DNA from: Mucilaginibacter sp.
GTDB taxonomy: Bacteria > Bacteroidota > Bacteroidia > Sphingobacteriales > Sphingobacteriaceae
Length of the DNA stretch: 64,000 bases
Reading direction: 5' to 3'
Assembly: GCF_025359345.1 (NCBI RefSeq)
Contig: NZ_JANYGQ010000032.1
Location: 186,001 to 250,000 of the forward strand
Part shown: one piece after another, positions 49,263-57,339 of the stretch
How the letters are laid out: every line of letters begins with the position of its first letter
Position numbering within the stretch: the first letter of the stretch is position 1
The notes under the pieces: generated by a model
Database searches by the model: none
What the model saw: only the letters and a program-made list of their open reading frames with translations
Told to the model about the DNA's origin: nothing
Made by a program: the position numbers and the translations under genes

Positions 49263-50162
49263 GTGGATTGGCGTTCGGCAATAAAAGGTTTTCAATCGTA
49301 TTTAAAGTTAGAGAAATCGCTTTCGGGCAACTCCATCGAGGCCTATAGCAGGGACATAGAAAAGCTGTTTCAATTTGCTGACAGTGAGGGATTTAAGCGC
49401 AATCCGGAAAATATTAAGTTGGCCGATTTGCGCCTGTTTATTGTTTGGGCCGCCGAATTGGGGATGATACCATCAAGCCAGGCCCGCATTATGTCGGGTA
49501 TCAAGGCGTTTTATAAATACCTGCTGATGGAGGATATGATAAAAAGCGACCCATCAGAATTGCTTGAATCGCCCAAAATACAGCGTAAACTGCCCGATAC
49601 TTTAAGTATTGAAGAGATTAATAAGCTGATTGATGCGATTGACTTGTCAAAACCTGAAGGCGGGCGAAATAAGGCCATATTAGAAGTGCTTTATGGCTGC
49701 GGCCTGCGCGTATCTGAGCTTACAGAACTAAAACTATCCAATTTATACCTCGATATTGAGTTTATCAAAGTAACCGGAAAAGGCAGTAAAGAGCGGTTGG
49801 TGCCAATTGGCGGTTCGGCAATAAAGGCTTTGAAAATATGGATTGAGAATATCCGCGTGCATATCACCATTAAAAAAGGGGAGGAAGACCTTGTGTTTTT
49901 AAATCGCAGGGGGGCAAGGCTTAGCCGGGTTTATATATTTATGGTTATCAAACAATTAGCTGAGCTTACCGGGATAAATAAAACTATTAGTCCGCACACC
50001 TTCCGGCACTCGTTTGCCACCCACTTGGTTGAAGGCGGAGCAGATTTGCGCGCTGTGCAGGAAATGCTGGGGCATGAAAGCATTACTACGACCGAGATTT
50101 ACACGCATTTGGATAGGGAGTATTTGAAAGGGACGATTATACAGTTTCATCCGAGGTCGTAA
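49263..50162 (+). CDS. xerD: Site-specific tyrosine recombinase XerD
   Basis: I take GTG 49263 (MDWRSAIKGFQSYLKLEKSLSGNS) as start, giving 299 residues and a family-typical N-terminus; no ATG is in frame upstream, only a TTG at 49197 that would run through the aroQ start region. N-terminal SAM-like core-binding domain (10-90), catalytic domain with Arg in GCGLRVSELTEL, Lys in TGKGSKERLVP, His-x2-Arg in PHTFRHSFATH, His in LGHESITTTEIY and the nucleophile Tyr in IYTHLDREYL. Resolves chromosome dimers at dif with XerC. It is a housekeeping recombinase; no mobile element surrounds it. Confidence 0.9.
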   Translation: MDWRSAIKGFQSYLKLEKSLSGNSIEAYSRDIEKLFQFADSEGFKRNPENIKLADLRLFIVWAAELGMIPSSQARIMSGIKAFYKYLLMEDMIKSDPSELLESPKIQRKLPDTLSIEEINKLIDAIDLSKPEGGRNKAILEVLYGCGLRVSELTELKLSNLYLDIEFIKVTGKGSKERLVPIGGSAIKALKIWIENIRVHITIKKGEEDLVFLNRRGARLSRVYIFMVIKQLAELTGINKTISPHTFRHSFATHLVEGGADLRAVQEMLGHESITTTEIYTHLDREYLKGTIIQFHPRS

Positions 50163-50163
50163 G

Positions 50164-50219
50164 TTAGTAGCAGGAATTAGTAGCAGTTTTCTATTTTTGA
50201 TTGCTACTCACCACTACCA
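50164..50219. repeat. Intergenic repeat, TTAGTAGCAG units
   Basis: TTAGTAGCAG occurs at 50164-50173 and 50179-50188 and is answered by the inverted ATTGCTACT at 50200-50208, between the convergent xerD and prmC genes. The prmC stop codon lies within it. It may form a hairpin at both transcript ends. Confidence 0.5.
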
Positions 50220-51079
50220 CTATTTACTGCCTTCACTATCCTGTTCCGTCCGCTCATATCTTTCCTTAACTCAATGTTTTTAAAACCTTTATCATTTAAA
50301 AGATCAACCGTTTGCTTTCCATAACTCTCATTTATCTCGAAAAACAAAAACCCGTTTTCAGTTAGATTGAGTACTGCAAAATCGGCAATGGATTTATAGA
50401 ATATCAACGGGTCGTTTTCCGGAACAAACAGCGCTGTATGCGGCTCAAAATCGGTTACGTTGGCGTGCATCTGGGTTTTGTCGTGCAGGGTGACATAGGG
50501 GGGATTAGAGATAATAATTTCGGATTTCGGAATCTTGATTTCGGATTTGATATTCAGGATATCATGCTTAATGAATTCAATATCAACATTGTTGAGCACG
50601 GCATTTGATGCTGCAGTTTGCAATGCCTGCTCAGAAATATCAATAGCCGAAACTTTAAAACCGGGCAAATTTTTCTTTAAGCTAACGGCGATGCAACCAC
50701 TGCCTGTCCCGATATCTAAAATACTGCCAACTGCCGACTGCCGACTGCCAACTGACTCCAACGCCCATTCAACTAATTCCTCTGTCTCCGGGCGCGGGAT
50801 AAGTACGGACGGGTTTACATAAAAAGGCAGACCATAAAATTCTGTTTTGCCCAATATGTATTGTACAGGTTTGCCGGTTTTCAGTTCTTCGAGGATATGG
50901 TTTAGTTTTTCGCTCTGCTCAACGGGTATTTCGGTTTCGGGGAAGGCCTTTATTTTTGCTTTTGATAAATTACATATTTCGTTGATTACCAAAAGTGTTA
51001 TTGCTTCTATTTCGTTGGGGTCGTAAATGTCTTTTAACATCCTTTTGTAATTCTCAAAAACATCCTTTATAGTTTTCAT
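50204..51079 (-). CDS. prmC: Peptide chain release factor N5-glutamine methyltransferase
   Basis: 291 residues. N-terminal helical domain (1-85), RPETEELVEWAL near 96-107, SAM-binding LDIGTGSGCIAVSL at 121-134 and the catalytic NPPY at 192-195 (motif IISNPPYVTLHD). Methylates the GGQ glutamine of release factors RF1/RF2. Two segments do not fit the family: residues about 108-119 (ESVGSRQSAVGS), just before the SAM-binding strand, and residues 177-188 (IKSEIKIPKSEI), just before NPPY. Both are translated from short tandem DNA repeats that also occur between genes. The frame is kept in both, so the enzyme is likely functional. Confidence 0.92.
   Translation of the reverse strand: MKTIKDVFENYKRMLKDIYDPNEIEAITLLVINEICNLSKAKIKAFPETEIPVEQSEKLNHILEELKTGKPVQYILGKTEFYGLPFYVNPSVLIPRPETEELVEWALESVGSRQSAVGSILDIGTGSGCIAVSLKKNLPGFKVSAIDISEQALQTAASNAVLNNVDIEFIKHDILNIKSEIKIPKSEIIISNPPYVTLHDKTQMHANVTDFEPHTALFVPENDPLIFYKSIADFAVLNLTENGFLFFEINESYGKQTVDLLNDKGFKNIELRKDMSGRNRIVKAVNSGSGE
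50513..50554. repeat. ATTTCGGA repeat inside prmC
   Basis: TTTCGGATTTCGGAATC and GATTTCGGATTTGA form a tandem and partly inverted array. The word AAATCCGAAATC, its complement, appears between genes at 14413-14424. In the protein it gives the segment NIKSEIKIPKSEI in front of NPPY. Confidence 0.65.
50723..50758. repeat. CTGCCGACTGCCAACTG repeat inside prmC
   Basis: CTGCCAACTGCCGACTG followed by CCGACTGCCAACTGACT: about 3.5 units of a CTGCCrA word. This array type is common between genes in Bacteroidota. It encodes the residues ESVGSRQSAVGS immediately ahead of the SAM-binding motif. Confidence 0.65.
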
Positions 51080-51100
51080 TCAACAAAGTAACATAAAAGC

Positions 51101-51108
51101 TACTTTTG
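51101..51108 (+). promoter_or_regulatory. -7-like element directly before ribD
   Basis: TACTTTTG fits TAnnTTTG exactly but ends only 4 bases before the ribD ATG, so a start site at the normal distance would lie at or just inside the codon. No -33 TTTG is seen 19-21 bases upstream. Either the transcript is leaderless or starts translation at ATG 51134, or the match is chance. Confidence 0.3.
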
Positions 51109-51112
51109 CAGC

Positions 51113-52159
51113 ATGGTACAACACGAAAAATATATGCGCCGCTGTTTGGAGCTGGCTGCATTGGGTCTTGGCGCTGTTAGCCCAAACCCGATGGTGGGCG
51201 CCGTTGTTGTGCTGGATGACAAAATAATAGGCGAGGGGTATCACCAAAAGTATGGCGAAGCCCATGCTGAGGTTAATGCCATCAACCAGGTAATTAATAA
51301 GTTTCCAAATTCAGCCGAACTGCTACAACAGTCCACCATTTATGTTTCGCTGGAGCCCTGTGCACATTACGGCAAAACACCACCCTGTGCCGATTTAATA
51401 ATTAAGCACCAAATACCAAACGTAGTTATCGGCTGCCGCGACCCGTTTGCACAGGTTGATGGCAAAGGAATAGAGAAATTACAGGCCGCAGGTGTTAATG
51501 TAACCTTAGGTATTTTACAGGCTGAATGCCAATGGCTTAACCGCTGTTTTTTTACGCGTGTACAAAAGCACCGGCCTTATATCATACTAAAATGGGCGCA
51601 AACACCCGATGGTTTTTTTGCACCTGTCGATAACAGCCAGTTTTGGATAACCGGCCCCGAAGCGCGTAAACTGGTACACCAATGGCGTACGGAAGAGGAT
51701 GCCATATTGGTTGGCAAAAAAACGGCGGCCATAGATAACCCGCAATTGAACGTGCGTTATGCACAAGGCAAGGCGCCAAAAAGAGTGGTTATAGACCGAC
51801 GATTAGAACTAAATCCTGATTTGAATTTATTCGACCAGTCTGTCGAGACCTTTATATTTAACGAGGTGAAAACTGATGTTGACGGCAAAAACAAGTATAT
51901 TGCGCTCGAAGATTTTGAAAGGTACGTACCCCAGTACATTTTATTCCAATTATACCTGCAGGACATACAATCAGTAATTATTGAAGGCGGCGCTAAAACA
52001 TTAAATAGTTTTATTGAAGCCGGATTATGGGACGAAGCACGTATTTTTACAGGTGAAAAAGAATTAAAACAGGGAATAAAAGCGCCTGCAATAAACGGAC
52101 ATATAACGGGCGAATACTTGGTGGGCGTGGATAAGCTAAAGATTATTGTAAATCAATAA
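51113..52159 (+). CDS. ribD: Riboflavin biosynthesis deaminase/reductase RibD
   Basis: 348 residues, bifunctional. Deaminase domain 1-145: HAEVNAI near 49-55 and PCAHYGKTPPCADLII near 79-94 hold the zinc-binding His and two Cys. Reductase domain 150-345: ILKWAQTPDGFFAP, ITGPEARKLVHQWRTEEDAILVGKKTAAIDNPQL and VIIEGGAKTLNSFIEAG bind substrate and NADPH. Performs deamination and reduction of the pyrimidine intermediate in riboflavin synthesis. I keep ATG 51113 because HEKYMRRCLELAALG aligns with the usual EYYMxxALxLA start. Divergent from prmC, 33 bp between them. Confidence 0.94.
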   Translation: MVQHEKYMRRCLELAALGLGAVSPNPMVGAVVVLDDKIIGEGYHQKYGEAHAEVNAINQVINKFPNSAELLQQSTIYVSLEPCAHYGKTPPCADLIIKHQIPNVVIGCRDPFAQVDGKGIEKLQAAGVNVTLGILQAECQWLNRCFFTRVQKHRPYIILKWAQTPDGFFAPVDNSQFWITGPEARKLVHQWRTEEDAILVGKKTAAIDNPQLNVRYAQGKAPKRVVIDRRLELNPDLNLFDQSVETFIFNEVKTDVDGKNKYIALEDFERYVPQYILFQLYLQDIQSVIIEGGAKTLNSFIEAGLWDEARIFTGEKELKQGIKAPAINGHITGEYLVGVDKLKIIVNQ

Positions 52160-52212
52160 TTGAACTAACTTAATCAACCCAATCCAACGCTATCAACTTA
52201 ATTAACCTAAAA
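52158..52212. repeat. Intergenic patch of TTAATCAACCC/TCAACTTAATTAACC units
   Basis: TAACTTAATCAACCCAATCC followed by ATCAACTTAATTAACC, two degenerate direct units in the 58-bp spacer between ribD and the DMT transporter gene. Complementary TTGATTA-type words occur at 3666-3690 and 13250-13285. Confidence 0.45.
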
Positions 52213-52217
52213 AATAA

Positions 52218-53093
52218 ATGCTCTACGTTTTTATAAGTATTTGCTTTAGTGTAACTGTGTCAGTAATGTTTAAGCTGGCAAAACGCTACCATATCGACGT
52301 TTACCAGGCGATAACCTGGAACTACTCTATAGCGATAGTGCTTACCTGGCTGTTTTTAAAACCACAGCTAAATCATCTGTCTAATGCGCCGTTCGCGCTG
52401 CTAGGCCTGCTGGGTTTGTTGCTGCCGCTGTTATTCGTAATAATTGCTGCATCTGTTAAATCAAACGGTATAGTGCGCACTGATGCAGCCCAGCGTTTAT
52501 CGCTTTTTATTCCTATTGCCGCGGCCTTTTTACTATTTAACGAAGTTGCTACAACTGCCAGGCTGGTTGGTTTAATAGTTGGGCTTGTAGCTGTAATTTG
52601 CCTTATTCCGTGGCAAAAACAAACACGCGAGAGGAAAGCCGGCGCCAGTTCATGGATTTATTTATTGGCGGTATTTATCGGTATGGGTATTATCGATGTT
52701 TTATTAAAACAGGTTTCACAATTAACAATAGGTACCTCGTTATTTATTGTATATACCCTTGCCTTTATACTGGCTTTAATTGGCTTGTTTTACCAGGTTT
52801 TTAAAAAAACTATGCGTTTTTCGTGGCCGCATATTTTAATAGGCTGGGTGCTGGGTATAGCCAATTTCGGTAATATCCTGTTTTATATAAAAGCGCACCA
52901 GTCGTTGGCTAAAAATCCGTCGATTGTTTTTGCGTCGATGAACGTAGGCGTTATCATTGTTGGCACACTGGTGGGCGTAATTATTTTTAAAGAAAAACTA
53001 AGTCTTTTCAATAAAATCGGGCTGCTGTTAGCTATTCTCGCCATTTTTGTTATTTATTACCCCGACTTTTTTACTAAACTATTTGCTCATTAA
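52218..53093 (+). CDS. DMT superfamily (EamA-type) transporter
   Basis: 291 residues and ten hydrophobic helices in two EamA-like halves (1-135 and 150-290), each starting with a short inside-out repeat; the second half ends NVGVIIVGTLVGVIIFKEKLSLFNKIGLLLAILAIFVIYY, a typical EamA end. A Lys/Arg-rich loop WQKQTRERKAGAS separates the halves. Substrate unknown: family members export amino acids, metabolites or nucleotide sugars. The stop codon shares a base with the start of the next gene (TAATG). Confidence 0.8.
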   Translation: MLYVFISICFSVTVSVMFKLAKRYHIDVYQAITWNYSIAIVLTWLFLKPQLNHLSNAPFALLGLLGLLLPLLFVIIAASVKSNGIVRTDAAQRLSLFIPIAAAFLLFNEVATTARLVGLIVGLVAVICLIPWQKQTRERKAGASSWIYLLAVFIGMGIIDVLLKQVSQLTIGTSLFIVYTLAFILALIGLFYQVFKKTMRFSWPHILIGWVLGIANFGNILFYIKAHQSLAKNPSIVFASMNVGVIIVGTLVGVIIFKEKLSLFNKIGLLLAILAIFVIYYPDFFTKLFAH

Positions 53094-53707
53094 TGCTTTT
53101 TGACGATACCTATCGCACCATCGAAAAACCAGTCGAAGGCCTGTTTCGCGACCGCGGGAGTAAATTCCTGGCATTTGCTTACCCTGTGAATAATGAAACC
53201 GAGCTAAAAAACTACCTGGCTCAATTGAAAGCGGAGCATTCCAAAGCAAATCACCACTGCTGGGCCATGCGTTTAACCCCTGATCGTTCCATCTTCCGCA
53301 TCAATGATGATGGCGAACCCTCAGGCACCGCCGGCCGGCCAATACTGAATACTTTACTTTCCCGCGATTTAACTAACATTGCTGTTGTTGTAGTACGTTA
53401 TTTTGGCGGTACGTTGTTGGGCGTCCCTGGATTAATAAACGCCTACAAAGCAGCCACCGAAGAAGCATTGCAGCAGGCTGTTATCGTCGAAAAAACGGTG
53501 AACGATATTTATAGCATTGAATTTGATTACCTGCAGATGAACGATATAATGCGGCTAATTAAAGAAGATAACCTGGCTATAATTGAACAATCATTTGATA
53601 ATAATTGCAGTATCACTATTTCCATCCGTAAAATGCAGGTTAACCAAACTCTGGCTAAAATAGGCAAGCTGAACGGCGTGGTTGCCAAATATGTGCATAG
53701 CCTATAA
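53093..53707 (+). CDS. IMPACT/YigZ family protein
   Basis: 204 residues. N-terminal UPF0029 (Impact) domain with DRGSKFLAFAYPVNNETELKNYLAQLKAEHSKANHHCWAMRL and DDGEPSGTAGRPILNTLLSRDLTNIAVVVVRYFGGTLLGVPGLINAYKAAT, followed by a C-terminal ferredoxin-like DUF1949 part. Homologues in bacteria and eukaryotes are tied to translation control, but the molecular activity is not settled. Its translation is coupled to the DMT transporter gene by the one-base overlap. Confidence 0.88.
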   Translation: MLFDDTYRTIEKPVEGLFRDRGSKFLAFAYPVNNETELKNYLAQLKAEHSKANHHCWAMRLTPDRSIFRINDDGEPSGTAGRPILNTLLSRDLTNIAVVVVRYFGGTLLGVPGLINAYKAATEEALQQAVIVEKTVNDIYSIEFDYLQMNDIMRLIKEDNLAIIEQSFDNNCSITISIRKMQVNQTLAKIGKLNGVVAKYVHSL

Positions 53708-53780
53708 ATGTTGATATTTTCATCGAATCGGGGTGTTTTTATTCAAGGTTTTGCGGCATAAATATGTAATTTAGTCGCGT

Positions 53781-55139
53781 ATGCAATCTTTTGAAATAGA
53801 TAAGTCTGACTTACTGCGCATTGAAACCGCACTTGAGGGTGATGATGCTGAGTTAGAACTGGTTCTGAAGGAATATCACGCTTCGGAGATTGCTTTGCTT
53901 TTTGAAAAACTTCCGCAAGAGGCAAAGGAGCGTATAATAAATATCCTGCCTACTGATGTTGCCTCGGAAGTAATATCCGAGATGCACGAGGAGCAGGACC
54001 CCGGTGAGCTGCTTATCGGTCTCCACCCGGAGAAACGTTCGGAGATTATTGAGGAGCTGGATTATGATGATGCCACGGATATTATCTCGCAGCTTGACGA
54101 AGACGAGCAGCAGGAAATATTAGAAGACCTCGACCAGGACGATGCTGACAGTATCCGTGCGCTGTTAAAGTACGATGAGGATACTGCGGGCGGACTAATG
54201 AACTCCGAGATTATTAAGGTGAATATTAACCTTGATAAGAAAGACGCGCTGGACGAGATTATCCGCCAATCGGAAGAGATGGAGGAGTTTTATACCATTT
54301 ATGTGGTTGATGATGCCGATATTTTACAAGGGATTTTATCAGTAAAATCAATATTAAAAGCGCGACCCGACGCCCACGTACGCGATTTGGTAAATACCGA
54401 CTTTATATATGTTAAAGCCGAACTCGACCAGGAAGATGTGGCCAGCCTGATTTCGCAATATAACCTTACAACCATACCTGTTGTTGACGATAACATGAAA
54501 CTGCTTGGCCGTGTTACGGTCGATGACATCATGGATGTAATGGAGCAGGAAAGCACCGAAGATATATTGAAAATCAGCGGTGTATCTGAGGATGAGGAAT
54601 TGAGCGGTAATTGGAAAGATGCGGTAAGGAGCCGTTTGCCGTGGTTGGTTATCAACCTCGCCACCGCTTATCTTGCCGCTTCGGTGATCCGGCATTTTGA
54701 TGCTACGGTTAAGCAATTGCCATCAATAGCAGCATACATGACTATTATTGCCGGCATGGGTGGTAACTCAGCCACACAGGCCCTGGCGGTTACAGTACGA
54801 CGTATATCATTAAGCGACCTTAGCGATAAACAAGCTTATAACACAGTATTAAAAGAGTTTTTGGTAGGCCTGTTAAACGGCGCCGCCAACGGTCTTATCG
54901 TATTCTTCATCGCCCTTTTTTACGATGCAGACCCTATGCTTGGCCTCGTTTTGTTTTTGGCGATGACCGGCAACCTGGTTGTAGCCGGATTGACCGGGGC
55001 TTCAATACCGCTAGTGCTGAAACGAGTAGGTATCGATCCGGCGGTTGCATCATCGATCATCATAACAACATTTACTGACTGTGCCGGCTTTTTATTGCCA
55101 CTATGGTTTGCAACCAAATTGTTGCTGCATCATCATTAA
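53781..55139 (+). CDS. mgtE: Magnesium transporter MgtE
   Basis: 452 residues. N-terminal superhelical domain 1-130 rich in Asp/Glu (LDYDDATDIISQLDEDEQQEILEDLDQDDADSI), two CBS domains about 130-255 (YVVDDADILQGILSVKSILKA; IPVVDDNMKLLGRVTVDDIMDVM), then five membrane helices with the pore segment AAYMTIIAGMGGNSATQALAVTVRRI near 315-340 and the terminal CAGFLLPLWFATKLLL. The acidic cytoplasmic domains bind Mg2+ and close the channel when Mg2+ is plentiful. Single gene. Confidence 0.93.
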   Translation: MQSFEIDKSDLLRIETALEGDDAELELVLKEYHASEIALLFEKLPQEAKERIINILPTDVASEVISEMHEEQDPGELLIGLHPEKRSEIIEELDYDDATDIISQLDEDEQQEILEDLDQDDADSIRALLKYDEDTAGGLMNSEIIKVNINLDKKDALDEIIRQSEEMEEFYTIYVVDDADILQGILSVKSILKARPDAHVRDLVNTDFIYVKAELDQEDVASLISQYNLTTIPVVDDNMKLLGRVTVDDIMDVMEQESTEDILKISGVSEDEELSGNWKDAVRSRLPWLVINLATAYLAASVIRHFDATVKQLPSIAAYMTIIAGMGGNSATQALAVTVRRISLSDLSDKQAYNTVLKEFLVGLLNGAANGLIVFFIALFYDADPMLGLVLFLAMTGNLVVAGLTGASIPLVLKRVGIDPAVASSIIITTFTDCAGFLLPLWFATKLLLHHH

Positions 55140-55188
55140 AAAATAAAGATATTTACCCCAAAATCGATACATCAAATAAGAATACACA

Positions 55189-56196
55189 ATGACCGAAGTA
55201 AGATATAACTGGACAAAAGAAGAAATAGCCGAAATATATCACAGGCCGCTACTGGACCTTGTTTACGAAGCAGCAACGGTACACCGTGAAAATAAGGACT
55301 ACTCTGAAGTGCAGATCAGCTCGTTGATATCAATAAAAACTGGCGGTTGCCCCGAGGATTGTGCCTATTGCCCGCAAGCTGCACGTTACAACACTGGTGT
55401 TGATGTGCATGCCATTATGCCTGTAAACGAAGTCATACTTGCGGCCCAAAAAGCAAAAGACGGTGGTGCCTCGCGCCTTTGCATGGGCGCTGCCTGGCGC
55501 GAGGTGCGCGATAATCGCGACTTCGACAAGGTGATCGATATGGTAAAAGCAGTTAATGAACTGGATATGGAAGTTTGTTGCACGCTAGGTATGCTTAATG
55601 AACACCAGGCCCAGCGTTTAGCAGATGCAGGTCTTTATGCCTATAACCATAATTTAGATACATCTGAAGATGACTACAAACGCATCATCACTACCCGTAC
55701 TTACGACGACCGCTTGAAAACATTGGAACACGTGCGCAAAGCAAAACTAACCGTTTGCAGCGGCGGTATTATCGGCTTGGGCGAAACAGTGGAAGACAGG
55801 ATATCAATGCTTAAAACATTGTCAAATCTGCCTAAGCACCCGGAATCGGTTCCAATTAATGCTTTGGTACCGGTACAAGGCACCCCGCTTGCCGACCAAC
55901 CACGTGTGTCTGTGTGGGATATGGTACGAATGATTGCTACCACCCGTATAATAATGCCAAAAACAGTTGTACGCTTGTCTGCGGGCCGCACCGAAATGAG
56001 TTTGGTTGAACAAGCCTTTTGCTTTATGGCCGGAGCCAATTCAATTTTTGCCGGCGAGAAACTATTAACTACACCAAACCCATCATTTGATACCGATATG
56101 GCCATGTTTGAATTGCTGGGGTTAACACCGCGCAAAGCGTTCAAAAATGGCAGGCCTGGTAAAGTTGAGAATGTTGAAGAGGCTGTAGAAAGCTAA
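55189..56196 (+). CDS. bioB: Biotin synthase
   Basis: 335 residues, radical-SAM TIM barrel. The SAM cluster ligands are Cys54, Cys58 and Cys61 in GGCPEDCAYCPQ; RLCMGAAWR near 96-104 gives a ligand of the second, sulphur-donating cluster, and VCCTLGML and YNHNLDTS follow as usual. Inserts sulphur into dethiobiotin. No other bio gene is next to it, so the rest of the pathway is elsewhere. A strong terminator follows 12 bases after the stop. Confidence 0.95.
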   Translation: MTEVRYNWTKEEIAEIYHRPLLDLVYEAATVHRENKDYSEVQISSLISIKTGGCPEDCAYCPQAARYNTGVDVHAIMPVNEVILAAQKAKDGGASRLCMGAAWREVRDNRDFDKVIDMVKAVNELDMEVCCTLGMLNEHQAQRLADAGLYAYNHNLDTSEDDYKRIITTRTYDDRLKTLEHVRKAKLTVCSGGIIGLGETVEDRISMLKTLSNLPKHPESVPINALVPVQGTPLADQPRVSVWDMVRMIATTRIIMPKTVVRLSAGRTEMSLVEQAFCFMAGANSIFAGEKLLTTPNPSFDTDMAMFELLGLTPRKAFKNGRPGKVENVEEAVES

Positions 56197-56208
56197 AATA
56201 TTTCCGCG

Positions 56209-56250
56209 CAGGAAATGTCCTGATTGATATCCGGGACGTTTCCTGTTTTT
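56209..56250 (+). terminator. Intrinsic terminator after bioB
   Basis: CAGGAAATGTCC (56209-56220) and GGGACGTTTCCTG (56233-56245) pair over 12 bases with one mismatch and are followed by TTTTTAA. It stands at the junction with the convergent nuclease gene, whose stop codon touches the U-tract. Confidence 0.75.
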
Positions 56251-57088
56251 AATTCCCTCCCGTAAATTTTCTATTTTCTAAAGTTTGCTGAACAGTTTGG
56301 GGCAGCGCCGATAATAAATTATAGCCTGTAGCAGCTTCAATGCTTTTTACCGTGCAGGTATAATTCATCCAGTTATTGGTAATATTATTATCGTTTGGTG
56401 TATCTATGGCTATTACCTGCGTGGTTTCATCAATGCGGTTTAAGTCATCATCGCCTTCTGGGATAATAACAACTACTTTCCATATGTGCGCAGGCACATT
56501 TATCCGTCCGTTATCAATCGTGGTTGCATAACCACTGCGCCCTGTGCCGCCACTACCGTAAACGCCCATTATAATGTAAACCTCGTTACCGTTTTTCACT
56601 TTGTTGCGGCAATAGCTTTCCAGGTGCTCCCAAGTATGCTCGTTGTTATTTGGCGCCTGCGGGATGATGTTATCCATTAAAAAAGTAGCAGAGTTTGCGT
56701 CTGTCGAACTTGTACGATCACCGCTTGGGCAGTTGTGTCCTTTATCAAAACCTGTTCGTTTGTAACTCGTATTGTCGGCCTCGTACCAGCCATCGGGTAA
56801 AGTTTCGTCGGGCCTGAAATTGTTTAGCCTGTCTGTTTGGCCTAAATCGCTGCTGCACAAATGCCAGCTTACCCAGTTAGGTTCGCCCTTGTCCCTGTTA
56901 TAGCTTTCAATGTAGTATTTATGGTCTATCAGATAGTTATCGGCATTTGACAGAGAGTTGCTGGCGCCGCTGGGGTTGCCAAGTGCCATGTTGTTGTTGT
57001 CTGTTTGCTGGGGGGCATGTTGTTTACAGCCGGTAATTGAAAATAATGCTATTGCTAATAGGCCAGTTATCAGTTTATTTTGACGCAT
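56249..57088 (-). CDS. Secreted DNA/RNA non-specific endonuclease (NucA family), lipoprotein
   Basis: 279 residues. Lipobox ITGC with Cys21; after a low-complexity Asn/Ser linker the nuclease domain runs from about 50 to 275. FDKGHNCPSGDRT at 114-126 is the DRGH motif with Lys for Arg, giving the catalytic His118; MDNIIPQAPNNNEHTWEHLE supplies the metal-binding Asn. This beta-beta-alpha metal nuclease cuts DNA and RNA. Anchored in a membrane outside the cytoplasm, it may recover nucleotides. No immunity gene is adjacent, in line with export. Convergent with bioB. Confidence 0.88.
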   Translation of the reverse strand: MRQNKLITGLLAIALFSITGCKQHAPQQTDNNNMALGNPSGASNSLSNADNYLIDHKYYIESYNRDKGEPNWVSWHLCSSDLGQTDRLNNFRPDETLPDGWYEADNTSYKRTGFDKGHNCPSGDRTSSTDANSATFLMDNIIPQAPNNNEHTWEHLESYCRNKVKNGNEVYIIMGVYGSGGTGRSGYATTIDNGRINVPAHIWKVVVIIPEGDDDLNRIDETTQVIAIDTPNDNNITNNWMNYTCTVKSIEAATGYNLLSALPQTVQQTLENRKFTGGN

Positions 57089-57339
57089 CTCGAGACCGTG
57101 GGAACTTAAAATTAAAGGCAGAAAGATAAAGAATAAGGTATTACTTTTTACCTAGACTTATAAACATTTAGCCGCCAGTTTCCATTAGTGCCCGCGACAG
57201 CAAAGCCATCAACTAATTGACTATTCTCTTATCATCGCTCACTATTTAATACAATGTGTAAAAATGACACAATAAATTTCTTTATCCCATTTTAATCATT
57301 TAGCTTTACTACACCACATTAAAAAACCATTTAAACAAT

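Noticed and set aside
49263..50162. Integrase of a mobile element
   Set aside because: The tyrosine recombinase has the length and motifs of housekeeping XerD and stands among housekeeping genes, with no attachment-site duplication or cargo.
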